Below, one piece after another: positions 23,860-32,579 of a stretch of 64,000 nucleotides of DNA. This DNA is from DASUTB01 sp036374835. Lineage in GTDB: Bacteria; Actinomycetota; Actinomycetes; Jiangellales; Jiangellaceae. The stretch is taken from the NCBI GenBank assembly GCA_036374835.1, contig DASUTB010000061.1:32163-96162 (forward strand). Direction: 5' to 3'. The notes under the pieces are model-generated. The model was not told the DNA's origin, did no database searches, and saw nothing but the letters and a program-made list of their open reading frames with translations. The translations under genes were made by a program, and so were the position numbers. The stretch's first letter is position 1. Every line of letters begins with the position of its first letter.

Positions 23860-24867
23860 ATGACCGATCTTTCTTCCTCACGTGTGCGGGATCATCGCGT
23901 TGCGGACCCCGGCCTGCCCGATGTGAACCCACGGGCAACTGATGTGGAGTTTGAAGCCCGGCGGCGCGCCAGGCGGCAGGTCGTCGGCATGCTCGCCGTG
24001 GCGACGCTGCTCGTCCTCGCCGCTGTCGTCTTCTACTTCGGCTTCACCGGCGACGCGCCCGAGCGCGACGTCGACCTGGGCGACCTGAGGAACTCCAACC
24101 TCGCACTCGGTCTCGCGCTCGGCGTCGGATTGCTGGTCGCCGGCATCGGCGTTGTGCAGTGGTCGCGCTTGCTGATGATCGACACACGCGTCGTCGAGCT
24201 CAGAACCCCTAGCGATGCGGGCCGTTCTACAAGGCGACGTTTCGGCGGCGGGACGGGCGACGGCCTCGGAAGGCGCCGGCTGCTTCGCAACGCCCTGTTC
24301 GGCGCTCTCGTGCTGCTGCCCCTGCCGGCGGTCGTGGCGCTGCGTGGCTTGGAGGCGGGGGCGCCCGCCCGGCGCGAGCACACCGCCTGGGACGAAGGCG
24401 TGCGGTTGCTGACCGACGGCGGCTACCGGCCCATCCGCGTGTCCGACATCCAGGCCGGCGAGATGGTCAGCGTCATGCCCGCCTCCTTCCTCGACCTGCC
24501 CGAAGCGGGTCCGGCGCGGCCGAACGAGCGGGCCAGATCGCCGGTCGTTCTTGTGCGGATACCGCCGGCGGAGCTGTCGCCGGCTCGTGGGCGGGAGAAC
24601 TGGCAGGTGGACGGTATCGTCGCCTATTCCAAGATCTGCACGCACGTCGGCTGCCCGGTCAGCCTGTACGAGCGCACGACGCACCACCTGCTGTGCCCCT
24701 GCCATCAGGCGACGTTCGATCTGGCCGACAACGGTGCGGTGGTCTTCGGCCCCGCCACCCGGCCGCTGCCCCAGCTGCCGCTCCGGGTCGACGACGACGG
24801 ATACCTGGTCGCGCAGAGTGATTTCACCGAGCCGGTCGGGCCGAGCTACTGGGAGCGGGACGCATGA
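23860..24867 (+). CDS. qcrA: Rieske iron-sulfur subunit of menaquinol:cytochrome c reductase
   Basis: 335 residues. Three membrane helices (about 41-63, 82-104, 146-166), the actinobacterial QcrA layout, then the Rieske domain with cluster ligands C260/H262 and C279/H282 and the disulfide pair C265/C281 (CTHVGC ... CPCHQ). It takes electrons from menaquinol and passes them to cytochrome c. The ATG of qcrB overlaps its stop by four bases. The diheme cytochrome c subunit gene qcrC, normally directly upstream, is absent here. Confidence 0.92.
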   Translation: MTDLSSSRVRDHRVADPGLPDVNPRATDVEFEARRRARRQVVGMLAVATLLVLAAVVFYFGFTGDAPERDVDLGDLRNSNLALGLALGVGLLVAGIGVVQWSRLLMIDTRVVELRTPSDAGRSTRRRFGGGTGDGLGRRRLLRNALFGALVLLPLPAVVALRGLEAGAPARREHTAWDEGVRLLTDGGYRPIRVSDIQAGEMVSVMPASFLDLPEAGPARPNERARSPVVLVRIPPAELSPARGRENWQVDGIVAYSKICTHVGCPVSLYERTTHHLLCPCHQATFDLADNGAVVFGPATRPLPQLPLRVDDDGYLVAQSDFTEPVGPSYWERDA

Positions 24868-26462
24868 CGACGGCCCCCGACACCAACATGACGCCGCACA
24901 GCAGTTGGGCGTTCCGACAAGCGGAGCGGGTGGTCGACCTCGTGGAGCGGCGGGTCACCGGCAGCAGCTGGTTTCGGCGCGGCAGGCGGACCGCCGTCCC
25001 CAATCACTGGTCGTTCTGGCTCGGCTACCTCGCGCTGTTCAGCCTGGTCATCGTCGTCCTCTCGGGTGTCTTCCTGACCGTGTGGTTCGAGCCCTCGATG
25101 GCACCGGTCATCTATGACGGCGCCTACGCACCACTGCGTGGCGTCGTTGTCTCCGAGGCGTACGCGTCCACGCTGGACCTGTCGTTCGAGGTCCGCGGTG
25201 GCCTGCTCATGCGTCAGGTCCACTACTGGGCGACTCATGTGTTCATCGCCGCCATGGCGGTGCACCTGCTGCGCGTCTTGTTCACCGGTGCGTTCCGCAC
25301 GCCGCGCAAGCTGAACTGGGTGGTTGGCGTCGGTCTCCTGGTGCTTGGCATCGCCGGTGCCTACGCCGGGCACGCGCTGCCGGACGACCTCCTGTCGGGG
25401 ACGGGCCTGCGGGTAGTCGAAGGCGGCGTGCTGGCCATCCCGATCGTCGGCACCTATCTGTCCTCGTTCATCTTCGGCGGCGCGTATCCGGGGGACGACA
25501 TCGTCACCCGCCTCTACGTGCTTCATGTGTTCCTGATACCGGCGCTCCTCGTGACGTTGCTCGCTCTTCATGTGGTCCTGGTCCGACGCCACGGCCGCAC
25601 CCAGTGGCGCGGTGCGGGCAAGACCAACCGGAACGTCGTCGGATCGCCGCGCACCGTACACACGGGCCGGGCCGCAGGGCTCATGCTGATCGTGTTCGGG
25701 GCCGTCGTCACGATGGCGGCGACCCTCCAGATCAACCCGGTGTGGCTCTACGGGCCATACGACCCGTCCCAGGTCGGTGCCGGCAGCCGACCGGATTGGT
25801 ACATGGCGTTCCTCGACGGGGCGTTGCGGCTGATGCCGCCCTGGGAGATCGACGTCCTCGGACACCATCTGACGTTGAGCCTGCTCATCCCGGTTGTCGT
25901 GTTGCCGGGGCTGCTCGTGGCCGCCATGGCGCTGTATCCGTGGGTCGAGGAGAAAATCGTGGGCGGGCGAGGCGACCAGCATCTTCTCGACCGGCCGCGC
26001 GACATGCCCGCCCGGACCGGGCTCGGCGCCGCGTTCGTCGCGTTCTATGTGGTGCTCTGGATCGCCGGTGGCAACGACGTTCTCGCAACGACGTTCCACG
26101 TCCCGGTGAACTGGATGACGCGGCTTTTACAGGTCAGCGTCGTCGTCGTGCCGCCGCTGGCGTACACGATCACCAAGCGCATCTGCCTCGGCTTGCAGCG
26201 CCGGGACCGCGACAAGCTGCTGCACGGGCGCGAGACCGGCATCAACGTCGTCGACATCGGCGGCGGATTCGCCGAACTGCGGGTTCCGCTCAACCGGTAC
26301 GACGCGTACGAACTCACGTCGCGGGAGCGTCGGGTGCCGTTCGTCCGAGACCCCGAGGTCGACGAGAACGGGATCCCCGCGCCGCGGCTCCGGTCGACGA
26401 GACTCCGCGCCCGGCTGTCGAACTTCTACTTCGGCGACAGGTTGGACGACGATGACCGCTGA
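24864..26462 (+). CDS. qcrB: Cytochrome b subunit of menaquinol:cytochrome c reductase
   Basis: 532 residues with about nine membrane helices and the extended C-terminal arm typical of actinobacterial QcrB. Heme-ligand histidines are in helix II (RQVHYWATHVFIAAMAVHLLR) and helix IV (LHVFLIPALLVTLLALHVVLVRRH). The quinol-site region GAVVTMAATLQINPVW and PDWYMAFLDGALRLMPPWE follow. Overlaps qcrA by four bases and the J-domain gene by eleven, so all three are one operon. Confidence 0.92.
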   Translation: MTTAPDTNMTPHSSWAFRQAERVVDLVERRVTGSSWFRRGRRTAVPNHWSFWLGYLALFSLVIVVLSGVFLTVWFEPSMAPVIYDGAYAPLRGVVVSEAYASTLDLSFEVRGGLLMRQVHYWATHVFIAAMAVHLLRVLFTGAFRTPRKLNWVVGVGLLVLGIAGAYAGHALPDDLLSGTGLRVVEGGVLAIPIVGTYLSSFIFGGAYPGDDIVTRLYVLHVFLIPALLVTLLALHVVLVRRHGRTQWRGAGKTNRNVVGSPRTVHTGRAAGLMLIVFGAVVTMAATLQINPVWLYGPYDPSQVGAGSRPDWYMAFLDGALRLMPPWEIDVLGHHLTLSLLIPVVVLPGLLVAAMALYPWVEEKIVGGRGDQHLLDRPRDMPARTGLGAAFVAFYVVLWIAGGNDVLATTFHVPVNWMTRLLQVSVVVVPPLAYTITKRICLGLQRRDRDKLLHGRETGINVVDIGGGFAELRVPLNRYDAYELTSRERRVPFVRDPEVDENGIPAPRLRSTRLRARLSNFYFGDRLDDDDR

Positions 26463-26997
26463 CGTTCACCAGGTAAGCGGACGCGACCCGCACGAGGTGC
26501 TGGACGTCCCGCGTGGGGCGCACCGCGAGCAGGTGATTCGGGCATTCCGCCGGAAGGTCAGGCACGGCGGCCACCCGGACACCGGCGGTGATGCCAGGGC
26601 ATTCGAGGAGATCGTGCGGGCCCGCGATGTACTTCTCGAGCAAGCGGAGCGCAGCCAGTCCGATCGTGATCATCACCGAACTTCGGCCGCCACCGGCGCA
26701 CACCCGAGCGCCGGGCCGGGACGCGATCACAATCAACCCGGTGCTTCGACCGCTCACGTGCGACCCGATACCTCTCCACCGCGCGAAACCCACAAGTTGG
26801 CCATAGTCACCGTGGTGCTTGCCGCACTCGGCCCGCTGCTCTGGCCGGTCGCGATCGTCGTCGGGCACCTCGCCCTGAGCCGGATCAAGCGCACCGGACT
26901 CGGCGGCGGAACCGTCGTACCCGTGGTTCTGCTCTTTCTCTACATCCTGACCCTCCCCATACTGGCCAGGATCTTGAGTCTGATGCTCATTCCGTAG
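26452..26997 (+). CDS. J-domain protein with C-terminal membrane domain (DUF4190-like)
   Basis: 181 residues. Residues 8-60 are a J-domain (DPHEVLDVPRGAHREQVIRAFRRKVRHGGHPDTGG) with the HPD tripeptide that stimulates Hsp70 ATPase. After a polar linker come two membrane helices (about 119-140 and 156-178) of the DUF4190 kind. Overlap with qcrB suggests a membrane-tethered DnaK partner for assembly or turnover of the bc complex, which is an inference from position. Confidence 0.75.
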   Translation: MTADVHQVSGRDPHEVLDVPRGAHREQVIRAFRRKVRHGGHPDTGGDARAFEEIVRARDVLLEQAERSQSDRDHHRTSAATGAHPSAGPGRDHNQPGASTAHVRPDTSPPRETHKLAIVTVVLAALGPLLWPVAIVVGHLALSRIKRTGLGGGTVVPVVLLFLYILTLPILARILSLMLIP

Positions 26998-27039
26998 CCG
27001 GTAACGCGGCCGACCGGCCGGGTTTGCGCGCAGGGCGGT

Positions 27040-27190
27040 TGCAGGACTAGGTTCAAGGCGACTCGGGCGAACGTCCCGAGTTGCTACGAGAGTCAGCGAA
27101 GCCGGTGCGAGTCCGGCGCTGTCCCGCAACTGTGACGCTCGCCGCCTACGCGGTGATGCGAAGCCAGGCCGCCTGCCTCGTGGCGACGAA
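27040..27190 (+). ncRNA. Cobalamin riboswitch
   Basis: Contains the conserved core GAAGCCGGTG, AGTCCGGCGCTG and CCCGCAACTGTGA (about 27108-27137) and the later block GCGAAGCCAGGCCGCCTGCC (about 27159-27178), spacing as in adenosylcobalamin-type riboswitches. An upstream arm pair ACTCGGG/CCCGAGT (about 27061-27082) fits a peripheral helix. It precedes btuF, the first gene of a corrinoid uptake and salvage operon, and should turn it off when cobalamin is plentiful. Confidence 0.92.
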
Positions 27191-27243
27191 TCCGTCCTCG
27201 GAGGAAGGGCCGTTCGTGCGGCGAAAGCCACGCCTACGTCTTT

Positions 27244-27267
27244 CCTCCTCCTGTGCAATGGAGGAGG
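27244..27267 (+). promoter_or_regulatory. Ribosome-site sequestering hairpin of the riboswitch
   Basis: CCTCCTCC (27244-27251) is perfectly complementary to GGAGGAGG (27260-27267), the Shine-Dalgarno of btuF, with an eight-base loop. Seven bases later comes the ATG. This is an expression platform acting on translation: when formed, the ribosome site is hidden. Confidence 0.8.
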
Positions 27268-27274
27268 CACTCTC

Positions 27275-28273
27275 ATGAAACACCCTGCCAAATGGGCTGC
27301 CATCACACTGGCCGCCGTCCTCGTCAGCGCCTGCGGCGGTGACGACGAACCGGACGCCGCGACGAAGCCGGACGAGTCGGAGGAGCAGACCGACCCGTCC
27401 GATGATGAGGGCGACGTGGAGGAGACCGCCGACGAGCCGGTCTTCCCGGTCACCGTCGGCTCGGGCGCATCGGCCGTCGAGATCGCGGCATTGCCCGAGC
27501 GCATCGTTTCGCTGTCGCCGACCGCGACCGAGATGCTGTTCGCGATCGGCGCCGGTGACCAGGTGGTCGCGGTGGACGAGTTCTCGAACTACCCGGAGGA
27601 GGCGCCGACGACGGATCTGTCCGGCCTCACGCCCAACGTGGAGGCGATCACGAGCTACGAGCCGGATCTGGTCATCGCCGAGCGCGACCCGGGAGAGCTG
27701 GTGGCGAGTCTCGAGCAGGTCGACGTCCCCACGCTGATCCAGGGCGCGGCCGTCACGCTTGACGACGCCTACACCCAGATCGAACAACTGGGCGCCGCCA
27801 CCGGTCATGTCGGTGCGGCCGCCGAGCTGGTCGGGCAGATGCAGGCCGACATCGACGCGGCGATCGCCGAGGTCCCGGAGCGCGACGAGCCCGTCACCTA
27901 CTACCACGAGCTGGACAACACGTTCTACTCCGTCACCGGCGAGACCTTCATCGGTCACCTCTATGGCCTGCTCGGCATGCAGAGCATCGCGGACGAGCAC
28001 GGCGAGGGCAGCGGCGGCTACCCGCAGCTGTCGCCGGAGATCATCATCGACTCCGATCCGGACGTCATCCTGCTGGCGGACGCGCAGTGCTGCGACGTCA
28101 CCGCCGAGACGCTGGCCGAGCGTCCGGGCTGGACCGAGCTGAGCGCGGTCCAGGACGGCCGGGTGATCGAGCTGGACGCCGACATCGCGAGCCGCTGGGG
28201 TCCACGCGTCGTGGACTTCCTGGAGATGCTGGCCGCCGAGCTCAACGAGCTGGTGCCGGCGAACCAGGGGTGA
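27275..28273 (+). CDS. btuF: Cobalamin/corrinoid ABC transporter substrate-binding lipoprotein
   Basis: 332 residues. Lipobox LVSACGG places Cys 19 as the anchor; an acidic linker (about 23-50) follows. The binding protein is of the FepB/BtuF class III type: ERIVSLSPTATEMLFAIGAGDQVVAVDEFSNYPEEA and LVIAERDP. Captures cobalamin or cobinamide outside the membrane for BtuCD. ATG 27275 has the strong GGAGGAGG site, which is sequestered by the riboswitch hairpin. The next gene starts inside its stop (GTGA). Confidence 0.88.
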   Translation: MKHPAKWAAITLAAVLVSACGGDDEPDAATKPDESEEQTDPSDDEGDVEETADEPVFPVTVGSGASAVEIAALPERIVSLSPTATEMLFAIGAGDQVVAVDEFSNYPEEAPTTDLSGLTPNVEAITSYEPDLVIAERDPGELVASLEQVDVPTLIQGAAVTLDDAYTQIEQLGAATGHVGAAAELVGQMQADIDAAIAEVPERDEPVTYYHELDNTFYSVTGETFIGHLYGLLGMQSIADEHGEGSGGYPQLSPEIIIDSDPDVILLADAQCCDVTAETLAERPGWTELSAVQDGRVIELDADIASRWGPRVVDFLEMLAAELNELVPANQG

Positions 28274-29280
28274 CCGCTTCGCAGCGGCGATGGTTCGTCG
28301 CCGCGCTCGGCCTGCTGACCGTCACGCTGCTCGTCGGCGTGACGGTCGGCCCGGCCGGGCTGCCCTGGCATGCGCCGGTGACGGACCTGCTCAACCGGCT
28401 GCCGAACGTGCAGATCGGTGACCGGCTGACCGAGCAGCAGTCCGCGATCCTGTGGCAGCTGCGCATGCCGCGGGTCGTGCTCGGCGCGCTGGTCGGTGGC
28501 ATGCTGGCCGTGGCCGGTGCGGGCTACCAGGGGGTGTTCCGCAACCCGCTGGCCGATCCCTACCTGCTCGGCGTCGCCGCCGGCGCCGGGCTCGGTGCGA
28601 CACTGGCGATCGTGGGCGGGGCCGGCGTCGCGGTGCTCCCGGTGGCCGCATTCGCCGGCGGTGTGGCCGGTGTCGGAGCCACCTATGCACTCGGGCGGAC
28701 GGCCGGTGGCCGCGGCACCCACTCGATGATCCTGGCCGGCGTCGCGGTGGCCGCGTTCCTGACCGCCGTGCAGACCTATGTGCAACAGCAGAACACCGAC
28801 GTCCTACGCCAGGTCTACGGCTGGATCCTCGGCCGGCTGCTGACCGCCGGCTGGTCCGAGGTGCTGACGGTGCTGCCCTACGTAATTGCGGCGACGGCCG
28901 TGATCGTCATGCACCGGCGGCTGCTCGATGTGCTCAGTGTCGGCTCGGCGGAGGCGGGCACGCTGGGTGTGCAGGTAGCCCGGGTTCGGCTGATCGTCGT
29001 ACTCGCCGCAACGTTGGGCACCGCGGCGGTGGTGTCGGTAAGCGGCCTGATCGGTTTCGTGGGCATCGTCGTCCCGCATCTGGTCCGAATGCTGGCCGGG
29101 ACGTCATATCGAGTGATCTTGGCCGTATCCTTCCTCGGCGGCGGCGCGTTTCTAGTAGTAGCCGACATGATCGCTCGCACCATCGCAGCGCCGGCCGAGC
29201 TTCCGGTCGGCGTGATCACTGCGTTCGTCGGTGCACCGTTCTTTGTACTGGTCCTACGTCGGAGTAGGAGGGCGTGGTGA
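28270..29280 (+). CDS. btuC: Corrinoid ABC transporter permease
   Basis: 336 residues with about ten membrane helices, FecCD/BtuC family: RMPRVVLGALVGGMLAVAGAGYQGVFRNPLADPYLLGVAAGAGLGA, and the coupling-helix region SVSGLIGFVGIVVPHLVRMLAG (all family-diagnostic). GTG 28270 overlaps the btuF stop; the BtuD start overlaps its stop in the same way. Confidence 0.9.
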   Translation: MTASQRRWFVAALGLLTVTLLVGVTVGPAGLPWHAPVTDLLNRLPNVQIGDRLTEQQSAILWQLRMPRVVLGALVGGMLAVAGAGYQGVFRNPLADPYLLGVAAGAGLGATLAIVGGAGVAVLPVAAFAGGVAGVGATYALGRTAGGRGTHSMILAGVAVAAFLTAVQTYVQQQNTDVLRQVYGWILGRLLTAGWSEVLTVLPYVIAATAVIVMHRRLLDVLSVGSAEAGTLGVQVARVRLIVVLAATLGTAAVVSVSGLIGFVGIVVPHLVRMLAGTSYRVILAVSFLGGGAFLVVADMIARTIAAPAELPVGVITAFVGAPFFVLVLRRSRRAW

Positions 29281-30068
29281 GTACTCTCACGACCGAGCAC
29301 GTCGCGGTCGATCTGCTCGGTAAGCGCGTGCTGGAAGACGTCAGTCTGACCGTGCGGTCGGGCAGTTGGCTCACGCTGGTCGGCCCGAACGGCGCGGGCA
29401 AGACGACGCTACTGCGTGCGATCACCGGCGCGGTCGACTACGGCGGTCAGATCGAGCTGGACGGCGACCCGCTGCGTGGTCTGCGCGAACGCGAGCGGGC
29501 CCGGACGGTGGCCGTCGTGCCGCAAATGCCGGTGCGTCCCGAGGGGATGACGGTGCAGGATTACGTGCTGCTCGGCCGGACGCCGTATGTGCCGTACTTC
29601 GGCGTCGAGTCGGCCGAGGATCTGGCGGTGACCGGCGAGCTGATCGGATCGCTCGACCTGCGGGGGCTGGAGGCGCGGCCGGTGACATCGCTGTCCGGAG
29701 GCGAATTCCAGCGGGCCGTCCTGGCGCGGGCGCTGGCCCAGCAGGCGCCGGTGCTGTTGCTGGACGAGCCGACCAGCTCGCTCGATCTGGGACACGCGCA
29801 GCAGGTGCTCGAACTCGTCGACGACCTGCGGCGCCAACGCGACCTGACCGTGGTGGCGGCGCTGCACGACCTCACCACGGCCGCCCAGTACTCCGACCGG
29901 CTCGCGTTACTCGTGGCCGGTGAGGTCGTGGCCGAGGGGACGCCGGCGGACGTGCTGACCGAGGAGTTGGTGTCGCGGTGCTACGGCGCCAGCGTGCGGG
30001 TGGTCTCGGACCCGGACACCGGCATCGTGGTGATGCCGGTACGAAGTTCGATCGGGAGCGAGTCGTGA
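29277..30068 (+). CDS. btuD: Corrinoid ABC transporter ATPase
   Basis: 263 residues. Walker A GPNGAGKTTLL (about 36-46), signature LSGGEFQRAVLARALAQ, Walker B VLLLDEPTSSLDLGHAQQ and the switch histidine in ALHDLTTAAQYSD. Drives the BtuC permease. GTG 29277 chosen for the GTGA overlap with btuC; a GTG three bases earlier is equally possible. Confidence 0.9.
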   Translation: MSTLTTEHVAVDLLGKRVLEDVSLTVRSGSWLTLVGPNGAGKTTLLRAITGAVDYGGQIELDGDPLRGLRERERARTVAVVPQMPVRPEGMTVQDYVLLGRTPYVPYFGVESAEDLAVTGELIGSLDLRGLEARPVTSLSGGEFQRAVLARALAQQAPVLLLDEPTSSLDLGHAQQVLELVDDLRRQRDLTVVAALHDLTTAAQYSDRLALLVAGEVVAEGTPADVLTEELVSRCYGASVRVVSDPDTGIVVMPVRSSIGSES

Positions 30069-30910
30069 CGGGGCTGCGTGCGGCGGTCGGCCTGCTGACC
30101 CGTCTGCCGGTCAGTTCCGCCGAACAGCACGAGGGTGGTCCACCCGTCGCGTCGGGGCAGCGTCCACAGTGGGAGGAGGGGCCGCGCGCGGGGACGGTGG
30201 CCGGCTCGGCGCCACGGTCGGGGTCATCGTGGGACCTGGCACCCCGGGCGATGACGTGGTTCCCGCTGGTCGGCGCATTCGTCGGCGGCGTCGGCGTGCT
30301 CACCTGGTTGATCGTCGACGCGCTCGTCGGACCGACACCGGCGGCCGTGGCAGCGGTGCTGATGACGATCGTCGTCACCGGTGCGCTGCATGAGGACGGG
30401 CTGGCGGACACCGTCGACGGGTTGTGGGGCGGCGCGAGTCCAATGCGCCGGCTCGAGATCATGCGGGACAGCGGTATCGGCACCTACGGCGCCTTGGCGC
30501 TTGCCGGCGACCTACTGCTGCGGGTCGGGCTGCTCGCACCGCTAGACCTGCCCGATGTGGCTCGGGCGCTCATCGCGGGCGCTGTGATCGGGCGGTTCGC
30601 GCCCCTCGTCATCGTGCGGTGGCTACCAGCTGCCCGGCCGGACGGCCTCGGCGCCGGTGTCGCGGATGGGATCGGCCGCGTGACCTGGCTGATCGCCGGT
30701 TGCACGGTGATCGCGGCGGCGGTCGTAGCGGGCGGGCCCTGGGCGCCGGTGCTGCTCGCGGCCGCGGCTGGTCCGGTCTGGCTGGTGGGACGCGCCGCAT
30801 CGCGCCGGATCGGCGGGTTCACCGGAGACATCCTCGGCGCCGCGGTGCTGACGTCGAACCTCGCGGTTATCGCGGTCGTCGCGGCGCTCGCGAAAGCAGG
30901 GGTGTTCTGA
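30065..30910 (+). CDS. cobS: Adenosylcobinamide-GDP ribazoletransferase
   Basis: 281 residues, polytopic. Family motif HEDGLADTVDGLWGG (about 110-124) with catalytic aspartates, and GTYGALAL further on. Joins activated cobinamide with alpha-ribazole to make cobalamin at the membrane. Residues about 20-60 form a polar insertion not seen in most CobS. GTG 30065 overlaps the btuD stop as GTGA. Confidence 0.9.
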   Translation: MTGLRAAVGLLTRLPVSSAEQHEGGPPVASGQRPQWEEGPRAGTVAGSAPRSGSSWDLAPRAMTWFPLVGAFVGGVGVLTWLIVDALVGPTPAAVAAVLMTIVVTGALHEDGLADTVDGLWGGASPMRRLEIMRDSGIGTYGALALAGDLLLRVGLLAPLDLPDVARALIAGAVIGRFAPLVIVRWLPAARPDGLGAGVADGIGRVTWLIAGCTVIAAAVVAGGPWAPVLLAAAAGPVWLVGRAASRRIGGFTGDILGAAVLTSNLAVIAVVAALAKAGVF

Positions 30911-31536
30911 TGGGTGCGCTGACGCTCGTCGTGGGCGGGCAGAAATCCGGCAAGTCGAACCTCGCGGTGCGGCGTGCCGTGGCGAGCGGCCGACCTGTGG
31001 TTGTCGTGACGCCGGCCGTCGCCCGCGACGATGAGTTCGCCGCGCGGGTCGCCCGGCACCGGGCCGACCGGCCGTCCGACTGGGAGACCGTGGAAACGTT
31101 CGACCTCGCCGGCGCGGTGCGGGACGTGGGTAGCGGATCGTTCGTCATCATCGACGCGCTCGATACCTGGCTCGCCGAACGAATGGAGCGCAGCGGCGTG
31201 GCGCTGGACGGTGCCGAGCCTGACCACTCGGCACTCGAGCAGGTCACCGATGCCGTCCTGACCGAGTTGGGAGAACTCGCGTCCGTCGTGGCCGCCGGCA
31301 GATCCGATGTCGTGCTGATCGCCGGCCAGCCCGGTCTCGGCGTGCACGCCGGAAGCCCCGGCTCGCGGGCGTATGTGGACCTGCACGGCTTGTCGCTGCA
31401 GACGCTGTCGGACCGGGCCGACGAGGTGCTGTTAGTGGTCGCCGGACGCGTCCTGCCACTGGCCCATGATCGCGTGCAATCGGCCGATGGCGCGGTGCTC
31501 GAGCGTGATCACGAAAGCCGAGGAATGCCGTTGTGA
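30910..31536 (+). CDS. cobU: Adenosylcobinamide kinase / guanylyltransferase
   Basis: 208 residues. P-loop GGQKSGKSNLAVRRA at residues 8-22, then DDEFAARVARHRADRPSDWETVE (residues about 40-62), the guanylylation-histidine segment of CobU. It phosphorylates and guanylylates adenosylcobinamide, preparing it for CobS. ATG overlaps the cobS stop by one base (TGATG). Confidence 0.9.
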   Translation: MGALTLVVGGQKSGKSNLAVRRAVASGRPVVVVTPAVARDDEFAARVARHRADRPSDWETVETFDLAGAVRDVGSGSFVIIDALDTWLAERMERSGVALDGAEPDHSALEQVTDAVLTELGELASVVAAGRSDVVLIAGQPGLGVHAGSPGSRAYVDLHGLSLQTLSDRADEVLLVVAGRVLPLAHDRVQSADGAVLERDHESRGMPL

Positions 31537-32579
31537 TCGATGAACTCGTCGCGGCAGTCGAACCGGTGAACGCGGATACGGCGACGGCTGCTCGCGAACG
31601 GCACGGCCGGCTCGCCAAGCCGCCGCGGAGCCTCGGCCACCTCGAGGATGTGGGCATCCAACTCGCCGCGATCAGTGGTGCGAGCCCGCCGCCGGTACCG
31701 CGGTCGCCCGCCGTGGTCGTGGCCGCGGCGGATCACGGCGTGCATGCCCAGGGAGTGTCGGACTGGCCGCAGGACGTGACCCGGCTGATGGTCTCGACCG
31801 TGGCCGGCGGTGGTGCCGCGGTGAACGCGATCGCGAGAGCGGTCGGGGCGAGCGTCACCGTACTGGACGTTGGCACGGTCGCGGGCGTGGTGGCCGACGG
31901 CGTCGTGGACGCACGGGTGCGGGCCGGTACTCGCGACATCACGTCCGAGCCGGCGATGGCACTCGACGAGTGTGCCGCCGCGGTCGCCGCCGGTGCGCGC
32001 GTGGCGAGCGATCTCATCGCGGGTGGTGCCGATCTGCTGGCCACCGGCGACCTGGGTATTGCGAACACGACGGCGTCGGGAGCGCTCATCGCGACGCTCA
32101 CCGGCGAGCCGGTGTCCGTCGTCACCGGCCGCGGCGCGAATCTGGACGACGAACGCGTCCCGGTCAAGGTGAAGGCGATAGAAGGTGCACTTCGTCGGCA
32201 CGGTGCCGACCGCGACCCACTGCGGGCGCTGGTTTCACTCGGCGGGTTCGAACACGCCGCCCTGACCGGCGTGATGCTGGCCGGAGCCGCCGGCCGGGTG
32301 CCCGTGGTGCTGGACGGCGTGATCGCGAATGCCGCGGCGCTGGCGGCGGTCGGCATGTGCCCTGCGTTGTCCGGGTATCTGATCGCCGGGCACACGTCCG
32401 CAGAGCCCGGTGCGCGCGCCGCACTCGCCGCGCTCGGCTCCCGGGGGCTCGTCGATCTCGGCATGCGGCTCGGCGAAGGGACCGGAGCGCTGCTCGCGAT
32501 TCCGATCGTGCAGGCCGCGGCACGCGTGCTCACCGACATGTCCACGCTCGACGAGGTACTCGCCGGCGCCGGTGCTTAG
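31533..32579 (+). CDS. cobT: Nicotinate-nucleotide:dimethylbenzimidazole phosphoribosyltransferase
   Basis: 348 residues. Landmarks are LAKPPRSLGHLEDVGIQLA at the N-terminus, AAADHGVHAQGVSDWPQDVT, TGDLGIANTTASGAL and the C-terminal GEGTGALLAIPIVQAAARVL. Makes alpha-ribazole phosphate for the lower ligand of cobalamin. GTG 31533 overlaps the cobU stop. Last gene of the riboswitch operon; its stop overlaps the stop of the convergent hydrolase-glycosyltransferase gene by four bases. Confidence 0.92.
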   Translation: MIDELVAAVEPVNADTATAARERHGRLAKPPRSLGHLEDVGIQLAAISGASPPPVPRSPAVVVAAADHGVHAQGVSDWPQDVTRLMVSTVAGGGAAVNAIARAVGASVTVLDVGTVAGVVADGVVDARVRAGTRDITSEPAMALDECAAAVAAGARVASDLIAGGADLLATGDLGIANTTASGALIATLTGEPVSVVTGRGANLDDERVPVKVKAIEGALRRHGADRDPLRALVSLGGFEHAALTGVMLAGAAGRVPVVLDGVIANAAALAAVGMCPALSGYLIAGHTSAEPGARAALAALGSRGLVDLGMRLGEGTGALLAIPIVQAAARVLTDMSTLDEVLAGAGA

